The translations under genes and the position numbers were made by a program. From assembly GCA_001724265.1 (NCBI GenBank), contig MEDY01000043.1, forward strand, positions 1 through 64,000: a DNA stretch of 64,000 bases, read 5' to 3'. Source of the DNA: Rhizaria sp. SCN 62-66. Lineage: Eukaryota; Rhizaria, unplaced. The notes under the pieces were generated by a model. That model worked only from the letters and a program-made list of their open reading frames with translations, ran no database searches and was not told where the DNA came from. The stretch's first letter is position 1. Each line of letters opens with the position of its first letter. Positions 34,001 to 49,000 of the stretch are shown in pieces.

Positions 34001-37000
34001 GTCAATTCCGCGATGGTGAGTACGTCGCCCTCTCCCTTCTACCCAGCCCAGCTCAACTCGTTCGACATCTATCTTGATATCACCTCTGACATGAAGGGTT
34101 TTTTCCTCTCCAAGAATGAGGCCCTGCGGATCACGTTCCCAGCCAGGATGACGCTGTTGACTGCGCCCACGCTCACAGCGCCCGTCAACGCTGCGTTTAC
34201 CCGCGCTGGTCTCGAGACGACGACGACGGGCGCGTCCATCTTCGTCGCTGAGTACGACAACGACATCCCCATGCCATCCGCGGCCTATAATGGCGTCATC
34301 ATCAACGTGCCTTCGGTCGAGCTGGCGTGGGATACGACCTCCGCGGTGACCTCGGATATGATCACCATCGAGGTCGTGTCGCGGAGCAACGCATTGCGCG
34401 TGCTCGAGTTTTGGCGGACCGACCCGCTCACCTATGCTGATCCCGCGCCCGCGAATGCGACGTCGACCTACGCCGAGTCGCGCTGGAGCAGGGAGATCAC
34501 CACGATTGTGCCGACTTACCACGCTTTTTATTTCACGCTACAGTTTGCGTCACCGCGCCTGGTGCGCAGTCGCACGACATCTAGTCCGTACATCACGGTC
34601 CAGTTTCCTACCAATGACACCTGCAACAGCACGGCCACTGGTATCGGCTACCTGGTCTCGGGCAAAGTTACTTTTAACTACGGCAGCAACTGTTCTTTCA
34701 ATGCCATGCTGAGTACACCATACGAGCATGACATCTTTGTCGGCGACACGATTCGCATCGAGTTCGGCGACGTTATCGGTGCCACGTCCAGCACCAGCGC
34801 CTCGCGCCAGCCCATTGTGGTGACACTCCACCTTGGTGGGGGGGCGCAGGATGTCGCTCTCGTCACTGCGAGCTTGACGACGGACACGGTCGCAGTGGTC
34901 CAAGAGGTCTCAAGTGCTCCCTCATTCACGATTCAGTCTCTCGACGGAGCGGCATCACCCACACAATCTCTGATGAAGCTCAGTTTCACGATGACATTTT
35001 TGGATAAGACAAGTCTAGTCTCTTTCAATTTGCAAGATGCTAGTCTTGCCCTCGTTTCAGGGTCTGCCCCTACTTCGACGCTATCTGGTTGCGCGCCTGA
35101 CTATACGAATAATTTGTACTCTTGCACCGTGCCGGCCTCCACCGCGAGTGCGAGTTTCACTTTGACTTTGTTACCGCACTACCCGCCGCGCCTGAGCACT
35201 GCCATGTTGCAGAAAAACCCCCTTGGCCAGTCTGTTGCGCTGATGAGCCCGTACGCGCTGCTTGTCACAGTCACTGTGAATGGGAAGAGCGCGACTTCGC
35301 GCGGGACGTTTACGACCCTTCCGAGACGCGTTGAAGTCAACACCGTGCCCTATTATCGGACGACCACAGATCCTGACGCATCAATGTTCATTCTCGATCT
35401 TGAAATGACATCTCTGACTACAGTGTCCAGCATTACGCCCTACAGTTTTACTCTGATCGGTCCCTCACCACTATTTCTAAATGGGTTCATGGGCGATATT
35501 TTAGGTACATACGCGCTGCTTAGCGATATGACCTCTCTCAACTCTAGCACTCCAACTGAGTTTCCTCCTGGCACTGCTGTTTTTACTGGGGATGGTAGTT
35601 ACACATCCTTTGTGACCCAAATTAAGTATCCAATTACGATGACCAACACATTGCACTCAGCTGCTCGTTTTAGTACTCCCAATGGGCCGAACATGTTTGG
35701 CCGCCACCTGGTCATCCGCATGCAGAAGAATGACAGTGAGGTATATGTTGCTAATGTGACTACTCCATACGCGTTCAGCCCTGCGTTCACCATGGTCGGC
35801 CCCGGCCCTGCGCGCTTCAACCCCGTAGCGCTGACGAAGGCTGAGAGTCTGACTTTCTCTGTAGTGTCCCTCGTGTCGTCTCTCGATGGCGCCGCTCTTC
35901 TGGTGGGGAACAGCACCCATCTGTGCATGTACCAGCGCAAAAGTCTGTGGGCTCTCTCAAGCGAGCATGGAATGCTGTCTGGCTCTCAGTGCTCGACCGC
36001 CTTTGGCGAGCTGTCGTTTGTGGTGCCGTCGCACGACTCACGCTTTGTGTTTATTGTTAACAAGGCGGCCCCGAGCGAGATCAAGGTCGTCGCCCTGCGC
36101 ACGCTCACTTTGGTGTCGGCTGCGAGCACCAACACTGCTGCGACGGCGGATCGTATTACGGCTATCAGCTATCTTGGTTTGCACTCCATGAACCAAGACG
36201 GTGACTACCTGCTTGCGTGCGGCACTCCTGCCTGTGTTCTCATTCAGTTTGACGCACACAACGGTCTGCTGACGACTACGATCGTTGGTGGCATTCCTTC
36301 CGCGATGACCTCTCCTGCCATCTTCCCGCGCGGTGTGTCGGTCGCGTACGCCGGCACGCGCTCCTCTGATTACGTGAGGATCCTCACTGCTGACGGACAA
36401 CTTCTTCAGTTGTCTGCCTCGACTAGTACGATGAGTTCTATCAAGCCCCTCTTCGGTACCTATGTCATCGCCGACTTGACGACCCTGGCCAGCCTCTGCT
36501 CCGACATCGCTGGCAACACGTTGATGCTGGGCGCGACCTCCCGTGGTGTGATCCATGTTCTCGGAGGGGATGGCGTCTCGAAGGCGACCTGGACCGTTCC
36601 TGTCTGCAATGGCCCCTGCCCTGTGCGCCAGATTCAGGTCATGTCCTCGCAGGGCAGTGCGGACCACTTCGCGTTCGTGGTTGACGCATATGGCTCCCTC
36701 CACGTTCTCTCTGTGACGACCTCTGGCACCACTGCCTCAATCGCGCTGCTCACATCGACGCCCTTCGCCTCGTCGTCAGTGTGTGCGGGTGAGGTGACTC
36801 GTATCGCGCTGTCATCGGACAACTCCCAGCTGTATGTGGGCACCACCACCACCCTGTGCACCTACACGATCCCCGCGCAACCGGTCACTTCGACCGTTTC
36901 CACGAAGCTCACCGCGTCGCCGTGGGGTTCCTCGTTTCTGCCCGCGATTAACCCCACGTTGCTGCCCGCCGGTGGCACTCTGTCCGTCACGGTGAGCATC

Positions 37001-40000
37001 ACCACACCCGCCCAGTTGGCTGCAGGTGACGTCATCGATGTTGTACTTCCTCTTGGGGCCACGACTGCCTCTGGTGCGCTCCTCACCATCACTCCCTCAG
37101 TCAATCGCATCAGCTCTTCGGTTGTGAATTCTACGACATTCGTAAGCAATACTACAACTGGTCGTATCGCTTGCAGGTACACCGTGACTAGTGACCCTAC
37201 GATCGGTGCGAATGGCTTTGTGCTTCAGATGGACGGCATCGTTCTGTCAACGATTGACATGGCCAACGCCGACGACCGTGCCGCGCGCACTGCACTGACG
37301 GTCCGCTTTGCGAGTGCTTCTGGCGCTGTTTTCATGGGGCTGTTCAATACGAACCTGGGCACACTTGTTTTCGCCGACCCTTTTCAGAAGATTGCTTTCT
37401 CTGTCATTCGCAACAGGCACTTGATGGGCCGGCGGTCAACGCATGTTGTCGAATTGGTTTTGCACTCGTCGTACATCGATGCCGTCTCTGCCCTTTCGTG
37501 TACAATCACAATGCCCACTGGCTCTATTATTGAACTGCCTAACTATAGCGATGGCGGTTGGTATGGAACGTCGAAATTGGCACCACCTACTTTTTCCGGA
37601 AACGTTATTAGTTTCTCGAGCAAGAGCAATGTAAGCAATGTATTACAGCCGAGTGATTCGCTGTCATGGACTTTCACATTTTTGTCCACTCCCCTTGCGG
37701 CTGACACTGCTACTCAGGTAACTCTTGCGTGTACAGTCTTGATGGGCGATGCCGATCACAGCACAACGTCGACCGCGTGGCTGCCCGTGCCTTACCGCCC
37801 TACGTCGACAGGATGGTCTAGCATCACCCAGGCAAACCCGACATTTGCGGGCTCCGCCTTGATTACGTCTGCGGTGTTTAGCGCCGACGACCGCCGTGCT
37901 GTCGCTGTCACTGACGACAGCAACGTGCTGTCGTACACCAAGAATACAACGACTGGTGTCTACCAGCTTGATGCGACTCTGTTTATCAATGTGGGCTCCT
38001 TGGTTCATGTCGCGGGCTCCGGTGACCTGAACGCCATCTACGTCTCCGCGTCTGATGGCAACGTCTACCGCTTCCCGCGCAATGCCGCGACCACGACTAC
38101 GACCTTCTATGTTTCTCGTGACTTGAAGCAGCACATGCTCGGCAATGCCGCGTCGCTGTTCGACGCAAGTGCCCCGCAGACGAGCGGCTCGATGCGCGCT
38201 CCTTTTCGCATTCTACAGGTTCTCACTGTTGCAACGCCCAAATCACCGACGAACGCTTCTTCCGGCTTTACTTACTACGCCGACAAGGACGAGGTCGCGA
38301 GCGTCGTTGCAGTCACCGAGCGCGGCTTACTCTCCTTGGGCGTGAATGGTGGCGCTGTTACTTCGAGTCTTTTCCCGATCAAGCTTGCTCCTGCAGGCTG
38401 CGCGACGGGCTTCGACCGCATCAACACTCTTGGGGCCCCGTTTATCATCTGCGCATTTAGCTCTGGTCTTGTCCATAACGCATACTATGACCGCACTAAT
38501 ATGACTCCTTTGCCCCCATCGTGGTCCACATTCACTGTCTCGGATGATAAGCGCGCTTTTGGTGAGGCTGTGTTCCTTGCACACTACCGCTTGCCACCTG
38601 ATGACCCCCCCGTCGTCTCCACCGTTGACTACGTGTGGGTTGGCACCAAGGCGGGATACGTTCTTATCTACCAGCTCGACGTTGCGACTGGTGTTGCGAC
38701 CCGCTCTCTGGCATCCACGGCTGTTGTGGAAGGTATGACTACAATGGCAGCGTCTCCTGACGGACGGGCTATCTTTGTTGGCACGAGTGGTGGCGGTATC
38801 TATCGGATCATTGGAAAGGGCAACGTTTTATCTGCGATGCTCGCTTCATTTGACAAGACTCTTCTTGCCACCGACGTGGGCTCGAATCCCATTGTCCGCC
38901 TGAGGGTCACCGCTGATGGCTCAAAGCTTCTCGTTGTGACGACGAAGTCTCTCTATGCCATCTCTCTATACGAGTACATGGGCGACACGAAGGTGACCTT
39001 TGCACCAGTCGAAGATCTCCGCCAATATAGCGATGGTAATAGTGCTCGCGCGACTTCGATGCAGATTAAGTTCGACTGGTCGCAGACTACCACTTCGCCA
39101 TTAGCTACGCTCGCGACCACTCCAGTTCTTGTCGTCGACTTGACTCTCGACGCGTCCTTGCGCACACGTCACGGCAACCTTGTCGATTTCCGCCGCGAGG
39201 ACTCGACAGCCAACACGCAATACTCACTTCTCGCCACGCCGTCGAATGCGACGTTGTCCTCCAATCCCTATTTTGTGACAAGTCCTCCGGTTGTGACATG
39301 TGTAATGCCAACGACTCTGCGTTTCGTCTGCACATTTTCTGACTTTACGACCTTCCTCACTCAACTTCAGAATGCTTCATCGTATGTAACGTCAGCAACA
39401 TTGACAGTCACCAATGTTGTCACCCCCAACTACATCATCACTGACAGCTACGTGAGCGCTGCGATGACGAACGATGTTAACCTGAGTACTATTTCGCAAT
39501 TCTCGTCCGCTGTTGAGTACACGGGCGCCGGTGGCTTGCTGCATCTTGTTGTCGCAGGAGGTGACCCGGCTGACGCACTGTTGACCAGCATCGCGGCTTC
39601 AGTCACTTCGCCCCAGAAGCTGCAGATTGTCATGAACCCTCCGCTCGTGTACCGCGACGGCTCGTTCAGTACGTACTCAATTCGCATCTCCAACGACGCC
39701 AATTGTACTGACTCCTACTACGATGAGTCGGGCTATCCCAAAAACGGTCTTGGCGTGACGTGCTGCGCATTCGGCTCAGGTTCAAGCTACACGAAGTCCT
39801 TGGATCGTGAGGTTCCGTCTGAGAGCTTTGCTTCGCGCCTCGACCTTTTCGCAATCTGCGCTCTCGACAAGCTTGGCGCTTTAATCACACTGTCGGCTGT
39901 ACCAACGAATCAACGCACGGAGCAGCGCCGCTACTCTCCTATCTCGTTCCGCCTACGCTCTCGTGCAAGGTTCTCAATGATTATTAACGATGCCTTGAAC

Positions 40001-43000
40001 GCCGGTTCCGCTGTTGAAGTGACCATGAAGGCTGGTACCCACTATCCGGTTCTGCTTTCATTCTTAGCAGGTTATGGACCGTCGAACGACCCAATGACAT
40101 TGAATTTAGTTGCGCCCGATACTTGTCTCGTATGCGCGACCACAGCCTCTAGTTCATGCGCAAATAAGGGTGTCGTGACAGTATCGACAACTTCGACCTT
40201 TTCAAACATCTACATTCGCTGCAATGTGGCTGGTTTTACCCCTCTTAAGTTTTATCTTGATTATGACCCAGCCACGGATGATGTTATGTACGACACTGCC
40301 TCAATCTCTGTGTACGAAGTTACGGGTAGTTTGACTTTCTCCGCTCTGGCCATGCCGATCGCCACGGGTGTTGACGTTCCGGTCACACTTTCAGTGGATA
40401 CTCCCGCCATCACTGCGATCGATATTTCTGTTGCGACATTCAACACGAAATGTTTTGTTCACAACGGCAACAACGCAACAGCCATGCCGTTCAACAGCAC
40501 AATTGCACAGGGCACGACGAGTACGTCTTTCTTTTTCCGATGCACGGAGATGCTTCACCAAGAAGATGCGTTCGTCTTAACTGCAACAGACAAGTCAGAT
40601 GGTATGTCCCCCGGTAAATCGACCGTGATCTACACATTCGGTACTTCAGGCATCGTTGCTGTTCAGACTGACCTTGCTACAAATCTCGTCACAAACGTGC
40701 CCGTGACTGGGAATGAGACGTATAGTATCATTGCTGCCGATGTGCAGCCGTTCCGCGTGTTGATGACTCCACCCCCGACACGTGGTTCACTGTTTCAGGT
40801 CACGGTAGCACAGTCTGTCGCAACAGGTCACTGCTCGATCTCATATTCGGATAACGCGGCCACATTTGTTCTCGCTTCCAATGGCACGACACTTAACGTT
40901 GTCGGTTATGTTAATGAGTATTACTCTGAGGCATTCTATGTTATCTGTGAGTCACCGACAGCTGGTTCCGACTCGTTGAAGCTCAGTGTCACGCAGATCG
41001 CCGGTGACCAGTACCGCTACTCTAAGAATGTGAGCGATACTCTGTGCACGCTTAATCTCCGCTCCAAGGGTGAGCTGCGTCTCTACCGCATCACAGATGA
41101 GTCTGAGGAAAACCTTAACCGTGCCGACCTGGCAAGCTCAACATACTACATCCCTGTCTTGTCTGAGACGTTGCTGCGGCTTGAGTTCCTCCCCGCTACT
41201 GGCCAGATCATGCCGTTTAACTTTGCTTGGAACAGTCCCAACGGTTGTGTTGTGAAGCTACCCAACACGGCGGCTACAGGAACGGTTGCTTACAATGTCC
41301 CCGCGTTGGTGTCTCAGCTGAGCTTTACCGTGGCGTGTAGCGAGGCTATTACAACTGGGGTGGCGGAAACTTCCGTCTCCCGGCTTACTATCACTGACCC
41401 GTACAACAACTATCCCAGCTTCACCGTGGAGTTGCGTGTCGAGCTTGCACTTGACCTGGTGCTCTCCGACGAGACTGAGATTCCGACTGGTCTATCCGTC
41501 AATGCACCTTTACACGTCCACGTCACCTCTCTGTACACAGCAAAGGCCTACGGGATCAAGATCGCTATCACCACTACGAACGGTATGTGCAAGCTCATGA
41601 TCAGCGGCATTGCGGGGTACACTCAGAGTATCACCACAACAGTGACAAGTGGCCAGTCAACTTCGCTGTATATTATGTGCACAGCCATCTCGACTGGTGG
41701 TGGCACAAACATCCTCATCACCTCCAACGACACCACCTCGTACCGCATTCAGCCGTGGGAGTTCGTTGGCCTCACTTCGTCCGGTTCTATTTACATCTCG
41801 CCGTCGTCGGCCTACACGAGCTACGACGCGACACTGCCGTCCATCGTGCAGGTCAGTGTGCCACAGGAGCTTAACGTGCACCTGGTGCCGGCTTGCGTCG
41901 AGAACACGGACTTCACGTTTAAGAAGACAGCGGCTGCTGGTACAACCCAGCCCCTTTGTGGGTTCACGCTCATCAACTCTGCTTCGTCGACAATCTACGA
42001 CACGCTGACAATTACGATCAATATTGGGTACAACATTTCGTCTTCGCCCGTCTACTTCCGCTGTGACTCCGTCACTCGCGGTGGTCCTTCGATCATCGTG
42101 TCACCAAGCAACTCAGCCTATATTGAATACTACGGTTCCACACTTTTGCCGCGTGGCTCTTATGCATTCTTGGGAGAAAACAGCATTGCTCTTGGGGATT
42201 ACTTGCCATTCATGGTTCCATATTTCATTAGGATTCGCCTGCTCCCTGCTGCTGATGGTACCCTTGGTGCTGTATTCACTGTCAGTCTCTCATCGTTTGC
42301 TGCAGAATGCACACTCGCAGTTGCTGAAGCTCAGGCAATCAATGGCACTTCTTCAATCTTGTTTAATCTTACGCAATCGTCTAATAAGGAATTCCTCGAC
42401 TTCTACATTTATTGTGCGAAGGCCGCAACTGTCGGTCCAGCGCTGGTCGTCAATCCTGGCACGAACGTACTTTATGCTGTCGGTGCATCGAACCAATTCG
42501 CGGTGACCGGTCTCGTGCGTGCTGTCGATCTTGATAGCTCCAACTATCCCCTAATCAACACTCCGTTCCAGTCGGAGATTGCGATTGATACGTACACTGC
42601 CTTCACACTCTACATGATGCCCGCCCCTGCAGAGGATGTCACACTCAATCTCACTCTTTCTCCTACCGATGATTGCGTGCTCGTGCGCAAGGATCTCCTG
42701 ACCGGTGGTATTAACTCAACGTTGAGCACTAAAACGCTGCTACTTGTCGTGTCAAAGGGTGTCACGTCGCCGTCGATTCCTGTCACCACCGGGGCTGCTC
42801 GCAATGCGATTGTGATTTATTGCAACGCATTGCCTGGTAGCAAAGCTAGCCCCGTGCTGTACTCGAAGCAGGTCTCCGGTCCGCACTCGATCAACTACGC
42901 TGACTATACTGCTCACATTGCATTCACCATCTATGGTCGTATGCAGGTGTTGCGCCCCAATAACGACGTCGTTGGCTCTTCTATCGAAGCAGGTGTGCCG

Positions 43001-46000
43001 ACCCAGATGATGGTTGTTTTGAACCCGAAGCCAGGCACGAACACGAACATCGCAGTCAGTCTAAGTTCAAGCAGCACTATCGCTGGTATTTGCTATGTTG
43101 GCACGACCACGGCCGTCGGTACAGCTTTGAATCTTGTGCTGACTTTTGGAGCGGGCTCTGATGGAAAGTCGTACTTTTACGTCACATGCAATCGTGTTAT
43201 CAAGCCCAACACGTTCCAGATCAACCTTGCCTCGACGTCTGGTGAAAAATACTTTGCGTTCTCGTCGACTGCGGTCACAGCTGTCTCTGCCCCTGTAGTG
43301 TATTCATATGGCACGACGACACGCCCCAATATTATCGAATCGCACACAGCTACCTACCTGACTGTTTCTTTGCCTGTGGCTCCCGGTGCGACGACGAACA
43401 TGACTGTAGTGCTCAACAACACAGCTAACCCTCTCACTGATTATTGCCGGTACTCGACCTCTTCGAACTTCGCGGCTTTCGCGACGCTTCCAAGTTCTTT
43501 TCAAGCCTCATTTGGCGCTACGGCGAAAGAGCTGCATTTTTACATCTACTGTACGCTCCCTGTTCATTCCGGGAACCTGCCTTTTTTCACTGTGACGACA
43601 ACTTCTGGTACTAAATACGATGACTACACATCTACCGGAGTCATTATTCGTGCCCGCCGTTGCTCCGCGTACACGGGTCCTGATTATAGTGTTGTTGTTG
43701 TGTCAAAAGAAGCGGGTGGATTTTACAACCCGGCTGTATATGACGGTATTCAAGAAGACCAACTTTTTGTTTTGAACAACACGTTGACTTATTCGTGTGT
43801 CGAGGGATATTTCTTACCTACGAATATCACGTATCTTAACACAACACTTCGCTGTGATGGCTCAACGGGCTCTTGGGTTGGTACACAGTACCAGTGTACA
43901 CCGGCATCGTGTGGCGACTTGACGTTCGACGCAGTCTCTCTGAACGTCAACACCAGTGTGACGTACGTAAAACGTAGTACGTCCAACAAGACGATTGATA
44001 CCACCAAATCATACCTTGCTGTCGCAACAGTGCGCTGTGTCACGGGTTTTGCATATAATCAGGTGAAAAACGAGGCTGTTCGTCTCACCCAGACGAGCAC
44101 ATGTCAGGCGAGCGGATTGTGGTCTCCCGTGCCCGCGCAATGTAATATCATCGACTGTTATGATATTTCCGCTTTGCCTGACGGTGGTTCAACGCCTAAG
44201 TTGCTTAACTCAACGACAACGTATGGATCGTATGCGGAGTTCGAGTGCTTAGAGGGTTATGCTATTTATCATAAAGAGCGTCTCTCGACCTGCACGATCA
44301 CTGGCTTTTGGTCATCCGACTCTTTGCCGTATTGTGAGTCGCTCGACTGCATCGACCTCACTCCCCCGAAGAATGGCTCCATTAGCTACACGAACCCGAT
44401 AAGTAACGGTTTATACCCGAACGATACGATAGCACAGTACTACTGCAACAAGGGTTACCGTCTGGAGACGCCCTCGATCAACAGCCGTGTATGTGGGACC
44501 GGTGGTTGGGAAGGATCACTACCTTCGTGCACACCGGTCGTGTGTGCACAGTCTGCCGAGGCGGAAAATTATATTCCGCACGAGCACGGTGTTGACGTTA
44601 CCATTGTATCTGAAACTGGTGCTGAGTACCTTCCACATGAACTGAATGGGCCGATTACATACGGCATGAAACTTAACTTCTCATGCGACTTGGGCTACGA
44701 CGCCCTTGTTGAACTCAAGTGTGATGACACTGACTCGGTTAGCGATGTTGGTGAGTTTACTGGTGGTCCCGCGTTATGTACACTACACGTATGTCCGTTC
44801 CTCAGCGTCAGCGACACTCATTTGGCAGGGATTAACTATGAGGTGACTCCTCCCGTTTATATGACCGATGCCTCGTACCAATGTAACAGCGGTTTCCGCG
44901 CCAGTCCTCCATCGGCGGCAGTCAAGTCGTGCTACCAGCGTTTTGTCGAGTGGCAGCCCACGACGGAGGTTTCTTGTGTAGCGGTTTCATGCCCGACTCT
45001 TCTGCCCATTCTTAACGGTGCAGCCACGAATCCGATCGTGTATAGCAATGGAACCTACGGTAAGATGAAATATCTGTCGACTGCGACGTACGCTTGCCAG
45101 TCAGACTACTATATCGCTGAAGCAGGGACCGCAGTGCGCACTTGCACGGCCAGTGGCACGTGGAGTGGTTCTGCGCCCGTGTGTATCCCGTACAACTGCG
45201 GCGAGTTCCCTTCGCAGTCCAACGTCGTTGTAGCGTACACCTCCAATGGATTTGGTCCCACCTCGCTGAAGGCAACTGCATCGATCAGCTGCGTCGAAGG
45301 CTATCGTCTGACATCCAGCTCATCGAGCACATGCACGGGATCCGGCTGGAACGTCACTGTTGCAACTTGTGTCGATATCGATGAGTGTGCGTACGTTAAC
45401 TGTGCTGAGGTCTACGGTGCCGGTTCTTACTGTATGAATACCATTGGCAGCTACGTCTGTGCGCCGTACATTGTTTCTGGTACTGTCTCTGTGTCTGGTT
45501 ACTCGAAGCTGGTCACTGTTCAGTACCCCCTGGTTGGCGTTGTTGACGAGACCACTAAGAACATCAACATTATTGACACGGCTGGTCGTGACTTGCTCAC
45601 GTTTAATGTCTACGTCGGTTATGGTCTTGCACTGCAGTCTGGTCCTTCAGCTGGTGGTACTATCAAGACTATTCAGTATGAGCAGACAATCTCGCCCTAC
45701 CTCAGCTTCAGTTGTGGTATTCAGAGTATTGCCAACACCCTCTATCCGCAGTATCAAAAGGTCTCTTGTCTGACCTCCGCGGCAGCTGGCCTCGTTCTTC
45801 CTGTCAAGATGGAGTTCTGCTCCACGAACCCATGGGCTGATGACCCAACTGGCGATTTGTGTCGCTGGACACCTGTGCGTCCGACCAGTAACCCAGAGGA
45901 CCGCAGCACATATCCGTTTGTGTACCGTCTCAACTATCCTGCACCGACGACGGCGCGCGCGACGCTGCGCTCCGTGACGTATTTAGACCGCACCGGTCGT

Positions 46001-49000
46001 GCTAACCTTGTCGGTCGTTCATTCAAGGGCGAGACGGTGGCTATCTACGGTACCGGCTTCCTTAACCTTACGGGTGCCATGCAGGTGACGTATGGACCAT
46101 CGGGACAGGAGGATATGTACGTCTGCACGGTGAACACGCTGATCAGCACACCGACGATCATGGCCTGCACAACACAAGATGATATTGTTGGTGTTGATCT
46201 CCTTTTCCGCATCACCGTCAGTGGGCAGTCCGTTATTTCGACTGATCGTTTCTCTTACCCTCTCCAGCTTGTTCTCACCGAAGTTTCTGGTTGCGAGAAG
46301 ACAAGCGACACGCTCACCGCGATGACGACGGTAAACTGCCCTACCGCGGGTCAGAGTTTGCTTACAATCACTGGTGACGGTTTCCTCGATCCTACTGCCG
46401 CCTACGTCAATGGTGTTGAGTGTCCACTTGTGCAGCGTCAGAATAAGGTACTTCAGTGCACTCTGCCGGTTGGCACAGGCCAGGACGTTTCCGTCATTGT
46501 TTCCTCGGGTACGCAGTACATTGAAGGTCCTGCAATGCTTTCGTATGCAGCTCCGTCTATTACGTCGATCACGAGTGGGTCATGCAGTGCTGTCAATGAC
46601 ACCTACCTCTACGACTGCCCTCGCTCGTCCGACACGGCAGCTGTGCTAACGTTGATCGGCAGTAATTTTGGTGCGGAGGGTGCTATTGTCTACGTCGGCG
46701 GTTCTCCCTGCGCGAACGCGCGGCACCACTCTGACGTCGTCACGGCCCACAGCCTTGTCACGTGCGAGCTACCGTCGGGCACGCTGATGGAGAACCGCGT
46801 GTCGATTGTGCAGATGTATGGTGAGATGTCGGTGGAGGACATGTACGTCTCGTACATGCAATGTCGCCCTGGCTACTTCTCATTCGGCACCGTTTGTGAT
46901 GTTTGCCCGAGCGGTATGTACAGCTCCGATTCTGGTCAGACTGAGTGTAAGTCGTGCCCCGCCGGGTCTTATAATGCGGTGGCAGGTGCGTCCTCGTGCG
47001 TCGCTTGCCCTGCTGGTACGTACTCCTCCATTGGCTCCCAGGTGTGCACTCCCTGCCCTAAGGGAACATACTCTGGTGCCTCAGCTGGCCTTTGCACAAC
47101 TTGCGCTGTCGGCACCTACTCGGACAGGACGCGTTCGACAACGTGCTTGCCCTGCTCCTATGGCGGTTCGAGTGACCCTGACTACGCTGGGTGCCGTTGC
47201 AACCCGGGTTTCTACATGAGCCCCGCTGGCACATGTGACGCGTGTATGGAGGGTGGCGATTGCGACTCCCCGTTCACGACCTACTTCAACGTCAAGACGC
47301 GCCCCGGCTATTACCCGACGGCACTGGCGACCAATACCGACGCTCCGTCGGTGATGCGGTATGAGCTTGACTTGGCGCTTGACGTTGATCTCTCGGACGA
47401 CTACTCGACTCAGGTGTTTTTGTCGAGCTGGTATACGGCGCTGTTCAACGAAACTGACATTGCACGCAACCGCATTCACATTGTCTCCACAACCAAGGCG
47501 CTTGTCGCGCCCGTCAATGCAACGAGCGCGACGACCAATGGCACCAGCAGTAGTGGCAGTGGCGGCACGTCCGGTGGCAGTGAGTCCATGGTTGCTCCCG
47601 GCAAGGTCAACATTGTTGCTGTGCCGCGGAGTCTGACATTCTCCCCGCTGAACGACACGACCCAGAGCACTGCTGTTTCTGGTGTGCGCGTCGTTCTTGA
47701 CGTCTACCCTCAAATCATGCGCACGGACCCGTCCGCGGCAGAAGTTGCCCAGAAGCTTTGGGCGCTGATTGGGGACAAGACATCAAACATGGGTCAGACC
47801 TTCTCAAGCGTGATTTCCGCCGTCCGTGCTCAGGACAGCTACTCCCGCAGCGCCTACGTCACTTTTGAGGCGTGCTTGACTGATGCTTGTCTTGGTGGAG
47901 ATACTCTCTGCTCTGAGGCCTACACGGGCCCGCTCTGCACGGTATGTACTGCTGGCTACGGTAAGCGTACGACGTACAAGTGCGAGTCGTGCGGCTCGCT
48001 GGGCACTCGTATTGGCTGGATGCTTCTCTCGTTCTTTCTTGCCATTATTATTATCGGTGTGCTGGCCGTGCTGTCTATCCGCGACACAACTAAGAACTTG
48101 CACCTGCCGCGCGCCATCCGCCCGTCGTCGATCGCCGCGTTTGCCAAGATCATCGTCGTCACGATCCAGGTCTGGGCCATCGCGGCGCAGTACGACTTGA
48201 TCTGGCCCAACATCCTCAGTGGCCTCTTGGACGCTGCAGATGCGGCTGGTAGTGTCGGTATGCGTGCTAGTTCGCTCGACTGCTTCACATCGGCGGGCAA
48301 CACCTACGGTGACAAGTGGTCCGCGGCGATGCGTCCCCTGTTCTTAACCTCGGTGGCCGTGTTTATTCTCCCGTTCCTGTCCGTGGTTGTCCCACTGATG
48401 TTCCTCATCCCGCTCTGGTACTTCCACCGCCGCCGTTACTCGACTGTGCTGGCGGGTGTCAAGTACACCACGACGTGGTCTTCGCAGATGGAGACGGAGC
48501 TTCGTGCGCAGCGCGATGCCATGCAGCGCGAGCTTGATGCCAAGCAGGCCAAGCCCCAGGCAGAACGCTTCCAAGGCATGGATGAAGACCAAATGAGGAA
48601 CGATAAGTATATCCACGCGCGTTCAGCCTTTGCGGCTCGTAAGGATCTCGTTGCGTCTGGCACTGCGACGGCAGATATTGATGTTCCCGAGGAGTTCCGC
48701 GCGAGCTTCCACAACCAGTCGTTCGACCTTAACGCTCGGGGCAAGCGCCCGCTCGCTCCTCCTGTGGTGCCTCCTAGTCCTGCCGACGGCGATGTCGCCC
48801 CGGATGACGACGTGTCGCAGCAGTTCTTCCACGTTGATGACTTCGCGGATGGCCCTCTTCCGCCGTCGAGCAGCTCGCAGTTCGATATGCCCTCCCGCGT
48901 GCGCCCGTCGGTGAGCCAGCGCAGTATGCTTCGCAGCCGGTCACGCCTCAACCGCGAGCAGTCGTTCCGCGATGCGCTGACGGTTGGCGACCGCATTTCC

